From: Gallionella sp. UBA4121
Lineage (GTDB): Bacteria > Pseudomonadota > Gammaproteobacteria > Burkholderiales > Gallionellaceae
Direction of reading: 5' to 3'
Assembly (NCBI GenBank): GCA_002381565.1
Contig: DFWZ01000050.1
Span: 1 to 64,000 of the forward strand
DNA: 64,000 nt
The position numbers and the translations under genes are program-made. The notes under the pieces are model-generated. The model worked only from the letters and a program-made list of their open reading frames with translations. It did no database searches and had not been told where the DNA came from. This document shows, piece after piece, positions 27,236 through 36,649 of the stretch (positions are counted from its first letter, which is position 1; the number at the start of each line of letters is the position of its first letter).

Positions 27236-27326
27236 TCGCTTTAGCTGGTATGTTTTAACAGGGAATGAAAATCCGCTTTTCATATCCTGTCCGTGCCCCG
27301 CAAGCTGATGTCAAATCGGCACAGAC
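27236..27326 (-). promoter_or_regulatory. Probable SAM-II riboswitch upstream of metX
   Basis: Minus-strand leader. A P1 stem GTCTGTGCC/GGCACGGAC encloses a loop with the conserved GATTTG and GCTTGC. After an extra hairpin (ACAGG...CCTGT, with ATGAAAA/TTTTCAT inside) come TTAAA and the invariant AGCTAAAG (27239-27246), in which AAGC can pair with the loop GCTT as a pseudoknot. Element order and identity match the SAM-II (metA/SAM_alpha) class as I know it. Gene context (metX) and the downstream terminator agree. The inserted hairpin is unusual. Confidence 0.75.
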
Positions 27327-27550
27327 GCAAGTTTCCGCGTTTTGCCCCGACATGTCAATTTACAGCCGTTTGCAGATTGCACGACACAACCCCAACAAGC
27401 CTTATTGCCAGGGGTATTGCATCACGATTCCCCCACGGGGGTGCCGGACGGCAAACCGGCCGGTGATTTGCAGCAATGCCATTGCTTTGTCTGTAGTCGT
27501 GATGTGCATTGACGTAGAATAGTGAGCATCAGGACCATAATCAAATCATC
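27327..27550. other. Remainder of the metX/dioxygenase divergent intergenic region
   Basis: Should hold the metX promoter (minus) and the promoter of the dioxygenase gene (plus). A short CCCCCACGGGGG hairpin lies near 27430. No clear -35/-10 pair, and no small gene was seen. Confidence 0.4.
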
Positions 27551-28291
27551 ATGGCTATCATCACCCTCGCCCCCGGCTATATCGAGTCGCCGCACCTTGC
27601 CGCCACCCTGAAGACTCAGGGTTATGGGGTACTGAGTCCCGGAGAGCTTGTTTCACTCATCGGGCATCCGCTGTCTGAACTGGAGTCGCTACAGGCGGAC
27701 TGGGACGAGTTACCGCTCGACAACTTTCTCAAAGACGGCGGGCGCTATCGTCGGCGTCGGCATTCCTGTTTCATTGCAAATACTCAGTCCCTGATCCAGG
27801 TACCCCATCGCGCGCACTACCAGCCGCTGGCATATAACGCGTTGCACGGGGGCATGCACCGGTTGTTCGAACCGATAGCCTCGCATACCCTGCAACAAGC
27901 CGTATGGCAGGAATTGATACTGGCAATTGGGCGCGTCTGTTCGTCCGTCAGGGGCGAACAGCCTTGGTATGTGGAAGCGCATCAGTTCCGCATCGACACC
28001 AAGAATGGCATCGGACGACCGACGCCGGAAGGCGCGCATCGCGACGGCGTTGATTTTGTCGCCATCCTGCTGGTATCGCGAAAGAATGTCAGCGGCGGTG
28101 AGAGCCGTATTTTCGAGGCAGAGGGACCCAACGGGCAGCGCTTCACCCTGAGTGAACCCTGGACGTTGCTGTTACTTGACGATCAGCGCGTCATCCACGA
28201 ATCCACACCGATACAGCCCACCGGTGAAGGTGGCCACCGTGACACCCTGGTGCTGACATTTCGGGCGGGCGGCTTTCTGGAGCAGACTTGA
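27551..28291 (+). CDS. 2-oxoglutarate/Fe(II)-dependent dioxygenase, amino-acid hydroxylase type
   Basis: 246-aa protein of the 2OG-Fe dioxygenase family that includes the free L-isoleucine 4-hydroxylase. The facial triad is visible: H-x-D in GAHRDGVDFVAIL, the distal histidine in DDQRVIHESTPI, and the 2OG-binding arginine probably in GHRDTLVLTFR. No signal peptide, so cytosolic. It lies 24 bp before ald, probably in one transcript, so a free amino acid substrate is plausible, but the substrate cannot be told. Confidence 0.82.
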   Translation: MAIITLAPGYIESPHLAATLKTQGYGVLSPGELVSLIGHPLSELESLQADWDELPLDNFLKDGGRYRRRRHSCFIANTQSLIQVPHRAHYQPLAYNALHGGMHRLFEPIASHTLQQAVWQELILAIGRVCSSVRGEQPWYVEAHQFRIDTKNGIGRPTPEGAHRDGVDFVAILLVSRKNVSGGESRIFEAEGPNGQRFTLSEPWTLLLLDDQRVIHESTPIQPTGEGGHRDTLVLTFRAGGFLEQT

Positions 28292-28315
28292 ATCATTCAT
28301 CGGGGAAAATGACAA

Positions 28316-29418
28316 ATGAAAATCGGCGTGCCAAAAGAGATCAAGACGAATGAACATCGGGTTGCGCTGATACCGTCAGGCGCAGCCGCCCTGGTCGAGG
28401 CCGGACATACCGTGCTGGTGGAGCGCGGCGCCGGGCTGGGCAGCGGCTTTTGCGATGAGCAGTACCGAAGCGCCGGAGCGCAACTGGTTGCCGATTCAAA
28501 AGCCATCTGGTCTGCCGCCGAGCTGATCGTTAAGGTCAAGGAGCCGATCCGAACTGAATGGCAAAATTTACGCGCCGGACAAATCATATTCACCTATTTT
28601 CATTTTGCGGCCGACCGGGAACTGACTCAGGCACATATCGATTCCGGCGCCATCTGCATCGCTTATGAGACCGTGGCACAGGCAGGCGGCGAACTGCCGT
28701 TGCTCACGCCCATGTCGGAAGTGGCGGGGCGGATGGCAGTACAGGAGGGCGCCAGGTATCTGGAGAAGCAATACGGCGGGCGCGGCGTTCTGCTGGGCGG
28801 GGTACCCGGAGTTTTGCCGGCGCATGTGGTAATCCTGGGCGGCGGCGTTGTCGGCAGCCATGCGGCCAGGCTCGCGGCAGGGATGGGTGCACGCGTCACG
28901 ATTATGGATGTATCGCTGGAACGGCTGCGTCATCTGGACGATACACTGCCTGTACAAACGCTGTTCTCCAACCGCCATAACCTGCTGGAGCAACTGGCTA
29001 CAGCCGATCTGGTCATAGGTTGCGTGCTCATTCCGGGCGCAGCTGCCCCCTGTCTGATACAGCGTTGTGATCTGAAGCTGATGCAGCAGGGCGCTGTGAT
29101 CGTCGATGTCGCGGTGGATCAGGGCGGCTGCATAGAGACCATCCATCCCACCACGCACGAAAATCCAATCTATGTCGTCGATGGCGTGATTCACTATGCG
29201 GTCGCCAACATGCCGGGCGGCGTGCCGCGCACCTCGACACTGGCGCTTACCAACGCCACCTTCCCTTACCTGCTGCAATTGGCAAACAAGGGCTGGCAGC
29301 AGGCACTTCGCGACAACCTGCCGCTGCGACAGGGGCTGAATATCGCACAAGGCAAGCTCACCTGCCGTGCGGTAGCGGACACCTTCGGCCTGCCCTCTGC
29401 CACCTCGGAGAGTTTCCT

Positions 29419-29422
<4 letters not shown>
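28316..29422 (+). CDS. ald: Alanine dehydrogenase
   Basis: NAD-dependent reversible deamination of L-alanine to pyruvate and ammonium. 368 aa: MKIGVPKEIKTNEHRVAL start, catalytic lysine in VKVKEP (about residue 75), histidine in FTYFHFAAD (about 96), NAD-binding ILGGGVVGSHAARLAAGMGA, and DVAVDQGGCIETIHPTTHENP. Downstream of the dioxygenase; its stop overlaps the convergent photolyase stop by 3 bp. Confidence 0.95.
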
Positions 29423-30861
<1,439 letters not shown>

Positions 30862-30898
30862 TTTGTCTTCCAGCAAATAAAACCGGTCAAGCCGCGTG

Positions 30899-32623
30899 TC
30901 AGTCGTTCAGTTTGTCCAGCAGCTCGCGTATCTTCATCGGGTCATCGGTGCGCATGATCTTCTGTGTGAGCGAGCCGATTTCCCGCAGGCTGGTGGTCAG
31001 AACGCGCTGCTTGATCGTCGGCACTTGTGCAGAAAACATCGAAAACTGGCGCAGACCGAGACCCAGCAACAATCGGGTGTAAGCCAGTTCGCCCGCCATT
31101 TCGCCGCATACCGAGATCGGCACCCCCAGTTTATTGGCCGTGCCGATGACGTGCGACAACAGGTGCAGCACGGCGGGATGCAGCGGATCATAGAGATGCG
31201 CCACGTCTTCATCGGTGCGATCAATCGCCAGCGTGTACTGAATCAGATCGTTGGTGCCGATGGACAGAAAATCCAGTCGCTTGGCGAATACATTAAGTGA
31301 CAAGGCGGCGGCGGGAATCTCGATCATGCCGCCTATCTTCACCTCGCGGTCATAGGGGATGCCCTCAATATCCAGCGCTTGTCTGGTCGCGTCGATAAAC
31401 TGCAAGGTCTGGTTGAGTTCCGACACGGAGGATAACATCGGGATCAGTATCTTCACGTTGCCGTAATGGGTCGCGCGCAGCAGCGCGCGTAACTGGGTAC
31501 GGAACAATTGCGGCTCGGCCAGACACAAACGAATCGCGCGCAGCCCCAGCGCGGGATTGCTGGCGACGCGCTCAGCGCCCTTGATTTGTTTGTCCGCGCC
31601 TAGATCAAACGTGCGGATCGTCACAGGCTGGCCCCTCATGCCCGAGGCGGCGGCGCGATACGCCTCAAACTGTTCCTCTTCGCCCGGCAACTCGTCGCGG
31701 TTCAGGAACAGAAACTCGCTGCGGAACAGACCGACGCCGGTCGCGCCATTTTCTCTGGCCTCAACGATATCTTCAGGCTTTTCGATGTTGGCGTGCAACT
31801 CGACAACCGCACCATCCAGCGTGTTGGCGCGCGCGGTGCGCAGCCTTTTGAGCTTCTTGCGCTCCAGCTCCCATTCGCTTTGCAGCAGTTTGTATTCTGC
31901 GAGCATGGCCTTGTCGGGATTGACGATCAGTACGCCCTGTTCGCCATCCAGAATCAGCAGATCATCTTCACGGATCAACTCGCGCGCATGATGCAGTCCG
32001 ACCACGCAGGGAGTATTCAGGCTGCGCGCGACAATCGCGGTATGCGATGTAGCGCTCCCGGCATCGGTGATGAAGGCCGCAAACTGCTGCGGCTTGTACT
32101 GAATCATATCGGCGGGACTCAGGTCATGCGCTACCAGTATCGTCTCGACATCATGACGCAGGTGAGCAGGCTGGTGCCCCGGCTGACCGGATAACTGCTT
32201 GAGCAGCCGTTCGGCGACCTGCTTCACATCGGCCTGACGCTCGCGCAAGTACGCATCTTCAAACTCGTCGAACTGTGCCGCCAGTGCATCTGTCTGTACC
32301 TTGATCGCCCATTCGGCATTGCATTGTTCGCGTTCAACCATCTCACGCGGCCCGATGCTGAGCAGCGGATCATCCAGTATCATCTGGTGCAGTTCGAGAA
32401 AGGCATCGAACTCGGCAGCGGCGTAACTCGGCCGATTGCTGCGCAAACCGGCAAACTCACTGCGCGTGGCTTGCAAAGCGGCATCAAAACGCGCGATCTC
32501 ATCAACGACAAAGGGCTTGGGCAGTATGTAATGCACAACTTCCAGCGAGTTGTGCGAAAGCAAATGCGCATGACCGATCGCAATGCCGCTGGAAACCGCT
32601 ATGCCATGCAGTGTGAAAGTCAT
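30899..32623 (-). CDS. ptsI: Phosphoenolpyruvate-protein phosphotransferase (PTS enzyme I)
   Basis: Cytosolic start of the PTS phosphorelay: takes phosphate from PEP on His194 in GSATSHTAIVARSL and hands it to HPr. 574 aa with N-terminal HPr-binding helices, the phosphohistidine domain and the PEP-binding barrel (GVGLFRSEFLFLNRDELP, IGTNDLIQYTLAIDR, SVCGEMAG). Overlaps ptsH by 4 bp. No sugar permease is encoded nearby, so the relay is probably regulatory. Confidence 0.95.
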   Translation of the reverse strand: MTFTLHGIAVSSGIAIGHAHLLSHNSLEVVHYILPKPFVVDEIARFDAALQATRSEFAGLRSNRPSYAAAEFDAFLELHQMILDDPLLSIGPREMVEREQCNAEWAIKVQTDALAAQFDEFEDAYLRERQADVKQVAERLLKQLSGQPGHQPAHLRHDVETILVAHDLSPADMIQYKPQQFAAFITDAGSATSHTAIVARSLNTPCVVGLHHARELIREDDLLILDGEQGVLIVNPDKAMLAEYKLLQSEWELERKKLKRLRTARANTLDGAVVELHANIEKPEDIVEARENGATGVGLFRSEFLFLNRDELPGEEEQFEAYRAAASGMRGQPVTIRTFDLGADKQIKGAERVASNPALGLRAIRLCLAEPQLFRTQLRALLRATHYGNVKILIPMLSSVSELNQTLQFIDATRQALDIEGIPYDREVKIGGMIEIPAAALSLNVFAKRLDFLSIGTNDLIQYTLAIDRTDEDVAHLYDPLHPAVLHLLSHVIGTANKLGVPISVCGEMAGELAYTRLLLGLGLRQFSMFSAQVPTIKQRVLTTSLREIGSLTQKIMRTDDPMKIRELLDKLND

Positions 32624-32886
32624 TCACCTTCCCCGAAGTAATCGTTGATCAGCGCGAGGATTGCAGCCATTGCAGCCTCCTCATCTTCGCCTGTGGTTTC
32701 AATGGTGATGGTCGCCCCTTTGGCCGCCGCCAGCATCATGACGCCCATGATGCTTTTGGCATTCACACGGCGGTTGTTGCGCGACAGCATCACTTCACAT
32801 TTGAAACTGGAAGCCAATTGGGTGAGTTTGGCCGAGGCGCGCGCGTGCAGACCGAGTTTGTTGATGATAAGTGCGTCCTGCTGCAT
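32620..32886 (-). CDS. ptsH: Phosphocarrier protein HPr
   Basis: Small relay protein between enzyme I and EIIA. 88 aa from ATG at 32886. His14 lies in KLGLHARASAK and the regulatory serine Ser45 in NAKSIMGVMMLAA, so it could also be a target of an HPr kinase (not in this window). It begins 1 bp after the EIIA stop and overlaps ptsI by 4 bp. Confidence 0.95.
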   Translation of the reverse strand: MQQDALIINKLGLHARASAKLTQLASSFKCEVMLSRNNRRVNAKSIMGVMMLAAAKGATITIETTGEDEEAAMAAILALINDYFGEGE

Positions 32887-32887
32887 G

Positions 32888-33274
32888 CTAATGCTCCATA
32901 TGAACGATACATTCGCGCCCACCTTCGACGGCCAGGTCCGCCAATTCGGACAGCGTCTTGTTCGATGAACACACCACCCGCAACAGCATAGGCAGATTCA
33001 CACCGGCCACGCCCTCAACGCGTTCCGCATGGCAAAGCCGTCGACCTATATTGCTGGGCGTGGCGCCAAATACATCGGCCAGAATCAAAACCCCGCTGCC
33101 GCTGTCGAGTTCCTTGATAAGCTCCTCGCCCTCGGCGAGCTTATGTTGCGGGTTCTCTTCGGCCAGCACTGACAGGACCTTCAGATTCACGGGCAGCTCG
33201 CCCAGCACATGCCTGACGCAATCCGCCAGACTGTTTCCCAGCCCGTTGTGCGTCACCAATAATATTCCGACCAA
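32888..33274 (-). CDS. PTS EIIA component, mannose family
   Basis: Phosphoryl acceptor of HPr; no membrane component is encoded nearby, which suggests a regulatory role. The active histidine is His9 in VTHNGLGNSLADC; ILADVFGATPSNIG is the second family motif. The start is best as TTG at 33274 (128 aa), because GGAGGAG lies 6 nt upstream; the frame from 33289 would translate its own Shine-Dalgarno sequence. First gene of EIIA-HPr-EI, 35 bp after apbE. Confidence 0.9.
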   Translation of the reverse strand: MVGILLVTHNGLGNSLADCVRHVLGELPVNLKVLSVLAEENPQHKLAEGEELIKELDSGSGVLILADVFGATPSNIGRRLCHAERVEGVAGVNLPMLLRVVCSSNKTLSELADLAVEGGRECIVHMEH

Positions 33275-33309
33275 TTCACACTCCTCCAACCGGCATCAAT
33301 GCCAAAATA

Positions 33310-34353
33310 CTATTCAACCTGGAATTTTGCTGCCTTGTCGGTGAATTCTAGCCGTTTCTGCAAGTCGTTTGTAAGATGAATATTGCCTTGTTCATCCAGC
33401 AGCATCGCATCAACCAGACCCATCCGGCTCGCCGCCGCCCGCCAGCCGCTCACACCCGAGATAAACAAAGGCTTGGAAGCCGCATCCGACAGCACTCCGG
33501 CATGCACTCCGCGAGTAAGAATAGTCACCGCCTGCACACCCTGCATCGGATATCCGCTTCGCGGATCGATCAGGTGGCAATAACGCTTGCCGTCCAGCAT
33601 AAAATAACGCTGGTAGTCGCCAGACGTGCCGATGGCTTCGCCGTCGTGCAACTCGATCGCCGCCAGCGCACCGGATTTGCGCGGATGCTGGATACCGACT
33701 CGCCACGGACGTTTGCCGTGCCCACCTATTGCCAGCACATTTCCGCCGATGTTGATCAGCGCATTGTGGATATCCCGTTTCTTCAGCAAATCTGCCGCGC
33801 GATCCAGCGCATATCCCTTGGCATAACCACCCAGATCGAGCTGCACGGCTTTGTTGCTGCTTCGCACCAACATTCCACCGGGAGCAGCGGTGAAGATAAG
33901 GTCGCTCATCTGCGGATTGGCGCTCACCCGCTGCGCAATCTGATTTTCATCCGGTTGCACCGGTTTGAATTCATCCTCATGAAAACCCCACAACTGCACC
34001 AGGCCGCCTATAGCCGGGTTGAACAGGCCCTGCGACTGTTTTGAAATCAACGCCGCATCCTGCAACATGGCGGCGAGTTCCGGTGAAACGACACGGCTCT
34101 CACCACGGGCTATCGCCTTATTCAAATCGCTCAACTCGGAAGGCTTCCAGGCATGCAGCATGTCGTGCAAACGCTGAAATTCCTGCATCACAGAGGCTAT
34201 CGCCTCTCTGGCATGCGGTTCGGACTCACCATAAACAGTGACTTCCACCAGCGTGCCGAACACATAGCCCTGCTCCTGATACAGCGGTTCCTTGCCACAG
34301 GCAGTCATCAGAATGCAGGATGCGGGAAGCAGCAAACGAACCGCCAGCCGCAT
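33310..34353 (-). CDS. apbE: FAD:protein FMN transferase, lipoprotein (ApbE)
   Basis: Attaches FMN covalently to threonines of periplasmic or membrane flavoproteins. Start at ATG 34353 (347 aa): this exposes a lipoprotein signal with lipobox MTAC, Cys19. The longer frame to 34551 merely reads through repeats. Motifs: GGYAKGYALDRAADLL, INIGGNVLAIG, GTSGDYQRYF and HLIDPRSGYP. No nqr or rnf genes are in the window, so its client flavoprotein is unknown. Confidence 0.92.
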   Translation of the reverse strand: MRLAVRLLLPASCILMTACGKEPLYQEQGYVFGTLVEVTVYGESEPHAREAIASVMQEFQRLHDMLHAWKPSELSDLNKAIARGESRVVSPELAAMLQDAALISKQSQGLFNPAIGGLVQLWGFHEDEFKPVQPDENQIAQRVSANPQMSDLIFTAAPGGMLVRSSNKAVQLDLGGYAKGYALDRAADLLKKRDIHNALINIGGNVLAIGGHGKRPWRVGIQHPRKSGALAAIELHDGEAIGTSGDYQRYFMLDGKRYCHLIDPRSGYPMQGVQAVTILTRGVHAGVLSDAASKPLFISGVSGWRAAASRMGLVDAMLLDEQGNIHLTNDLQKRLEFTDKAAKFQVE

Positions 34354-34366
34354 CGCGTGCCTTAAC

Positions 34367-34475
34367 GTGAAACTGGCGCAAGCGTTCGTTTGCCCTTTCC
34401 CCCACTTGCGGGGGAAAGTTGAAAAGGGGGAAACGGGCATGGTGAGTTTCATTATCAGGGGTGGCTTCTTTGCCA
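34367..34475. repeat. Dispersed palindromic repeat, copy C
   Basis: GTGAAACTGGCGCAAGCGTT, CGTTTGCCC, a C-rich/G-rich hairpin, then ACGGGCATGG ... GCCATGCGCG. It aligns along about 100 bp with copy D inside nasA (46881-46992). It lies directly before the apbE start, in the gshA-apbE gap. Confidence 0.65.
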
Positions 34476-34519
34476 TGCGCGTTAGAAGCAATGCGATGCG
34501 GCGCAACGACCATGCGCTG

Positions 34520-34545
34520 AATCCCGAATCCCGAATCCCGAATCC
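34520..34545. repeat. AATCCCG heptamer tandem repeat
   Basis: Three perfect AATCCCG units plus AATCC, two bases before the gshA stop codon region. Same class as the GGATTGA tracts elsewhere in the window. Confidence 0.75.
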
Positions 34546-34547
34546 TG

Positions 34548-35822
34548 TCATTTGCTTTCCTGCTCCTCCAGTTCCAGCGAGGCGGCCAGCAACGCCAGAC
34601 GGGCCACGACCCCGTAGGCATAAAAGCGATTCGGCGTATCGTCCGGCTCGCAGTCGGGATTAGGCAGGGTGCAGCAGGACTCGAATGCCAGCGGCACGAA
34701 ATGCATGCCTGGCGCATTGAGATTTTCGTCCACGCCGCGACTGGTGTGCACGCGGTAAAAACCGCCGACCACGTAATGGTCGATCATGTACACCACAGGC
34801 TCGGCCACTGCTGCATTGATGTTTTCGAAGGTATAAACGCCTTCCTGCACCAGCACGTCCGAGACCTCGAGGCCTTCTTTCACCACGGCCATCTTGTTGC
34901 GTTGCTTGCGATTCAGGCCCGTGATTTCGCTGGCATCCTTGACTGTCATGATGCCCATGCCATAAGTCCCGGCATCGGCTTTGACGATGACAAAGGGATC
35001 ATGCTTCACGCCATATTCGGCATATTTGATGCGCATCTTTTGCAAAACCTCATCCACCTGCGCCGCGAGACATTCTTCACCGACGCGTTCCTGAAAATTG
35101 ATCTGGCTGCATGTCGCAAAATAGGGATTGATGAGCCACGGATCAATATCGAGAAGACTGGCAAAATCGTTCGCCACGTGGTCATAGGCCGCAAAGTGCC
35201 GGGATTTGCGTCGGGTGTACCAGCCGGCCGACAGTGGCGGGAAAATCGCCTGCTCGAGATTCTTCAGGATATCCGGCACGCCTGCTGATAAATCGTTGTT
35301 GAGCAACACCACGCAGGGATCGAAATCCTCCAATCCAAGCCGGTTGCCGCGCCGCACCAGCGGTTCCAGCCTCACAACACTGCCGTTGGGCAGCACTATC
35401 TCGGTAGTCGCTGTAATTTCGGGCAGCAGACTGCCCACCCGCACCAGCATGCCGGCCTGTTTGAGTATGGTGACGATCTGCGCCACGTTTTGCAGGTAGA
35501 ACAGATTGCGCGTGTGATTTTCCGGAATCAGGAGCACGCCGCGCGCGTCCGGACAAATCTTCTCCACCGCGCCCTGCATGGCCTGCACGCATAACGGCAA
35601 AAAATCAGGGTTGAGATTATTGAACCCGCCGGGGAACAGATTCGTGTCAACAGGGGCCAGCTTGAAGCCGCTGTTGCGCAAATCTACCGAGGCATAAAAC
35701 GGTACCGCATGTTCCTGCCATTGCTTGCGAAACCAGTGCTCTATGTTGGGCATCGCGGTCAGAAAACGACGCTCCAGATCAAGCAGGGGGCCGTTGAGTG
35801 CGGTAGTAAGGTGAGGAACCAT
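34548..35822 (-). CDS. gshA: Glutamate-cysteine ligase, Acidithiobacillus-type
   Basis: First step of glutathione synthesis. 424 aa; the sequence resembles the gshA family of Acidithiobacillus/Thiobacillus and other betaproteobacteria, not the E. coli GshA family. Conserved blocks: VDLRNSGFKLAPVDTNLFPG, LLIPENHTRNLFYLQNV, FVIVKADAGTYGMGIMTV (ATP-grasp-like lysine and glycines) and VVYMIDHYVVGGFYRVH. It supports gloA glutathione demand. No gshB follows; apbE is 194 bp downstream across a repeat-filled gap. Confidence 0.9.
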   Translation of the reverse strand: MVPHLTTALNGPLLDLERRFLTAMPNIEHWFRKQWQEHAVPFYASVDLRNSGFKLAPVDTNLFPGGFNNLNPDFLPLCVQAMQGAVEKICPDARGVLLIPENHTRNLFYLQNVAQIVTILKQAGMLVRVGSLLPEITATTEIVLPNGSVVRLEPLVRRGNRLGLEDFDPCVVLLNNDLSAGVPDILKNLEQAIFPPLSAGWYTRRKSRHFAAYDHVANDFASLLDIDPWLINPYFATCSQINFQERVGEECLAAQVDEVLQKMRIKYAEYGVKHDPFVIVKADAGTYGMGIMTVKDASEITGLNRKQRNKMAVVKEGLEVSDVLVQEGVYTFENINAAVAEPVVYMIDHYVVGGFYRVHTSRGVDENLNAPGMHFVPLAFESCCTLPNPDCEPDDTPNRFYAYGVVARLALLAASLELEEQESK

Positions 35823-35920
35823 GGGTTTTCGCCGGTAATTGACTGCCCGTATTCTAGCCTATCGCCTTTGATAGTGCTGCCAAATACAGGCGGCTGTTGT
35901 TACCGGATGCGTTCAGACAA

Positions 35921-36637
35921 TTACCCCAGATAGGCGGCAAGCACTTTTTCGTTGTTATTCAACTCGTCCGGCGTTCCTTCAACGGCTATGCCTCCGTGTT
36001 CCATCACGTATGCGTAATCGGCCACTTCCAGAGCACTCTTGGCGAATTGCTCGACCAGAAGCAGTGTAATGCCCGCCTCCTTGAGGCGACGGATGATATT
36101 GAACACTTCCAGCACGATGACTGGCGCCAGCCCCATGGAAGGCTCGTCCAGCAAGATAATCTTGGGGTCCGCCATCAGTGCACGGCCTATCGCCAGCATC
36201 TGCTGTTCGCCGCCGGAAAGCGTGCCTGCAGCCTGTTTTCTGCGTTCATGCAGACGCGGAAAAAGTTCATATACTTTCGCAAGTCCGGGGGCTGCCTTGC
36301 TGCGAAAACCAAAGAACATCGGCAAGCGATTGTAAGCGCCCAGCAGCAGGTTATCTTCGACCGACAGCGGGCCGAACACCTTGCGCCCCTCGGGCGAATG
36401 CGCCAGACCCAGCCTTGCGATGCGCGAGGCCGGCAAACCCTGAACCGGCTGCCCCCCCAGCAGAATGCGGCCCGCAGTCGGCTTGATCATCCCCGAGATG
36501 GCGCGCATCGTGGTGGTTTTACCTGCGCCGTTGGCGCCGATCAGCGCCACGACCGTACCCTGTTTCACATGCAGCGATGTACCGAGCAGCACTTCGCTGT
36601 TGCCGTAGCCCGCATGCAGATTTTCAACTTGAAGCAT
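35921..36637 (-). CDS. livF: Branched-chain amino acid ABC transporter ATPase LivF
   Basis: Second ATPase subunit of a Liv-type uptake system. 238 aa: Walker A GANGAGKTT near residue 34, LivF-typical SPEGRKVFGPLSVEDNL, signature LSGGEQQ, Walker B ILLDEPSMGL. It lies 12 bp behind the fused livM-livG gene and ends the operon. Confidence 0.94.
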   Translation of the reverse strand: MLQVENLHAGYGNSEVLLGTSLHVKQGTVVALIGANGAGKTTTMRAISGMIKPTAGRILLGGQPVQGLPASRIARLGLAHSPEGRKVFGPLSVEDNLLLGAYNRLPMFFGFRSKAAPGLAKVYELFPRLHERRKQAAGTLSGGEQQMLAIGRALMADPKIILLDEPSMGLAPVIVLEVFNIIRRLKEAGITLLLVEQFAKSALEVADYAYVMEHGGIAVEGTPDELNNNEKVLAAYLG

Positions 36638-36649
36638 TTTGTAATTCCC

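Noticed and set aside
34354..34551. N-terminal extension of ApbE through the repeat
   Set aside because: The extension is translated repeat; the ATG at 34353 starts a proper lipoprotein signal peptide.
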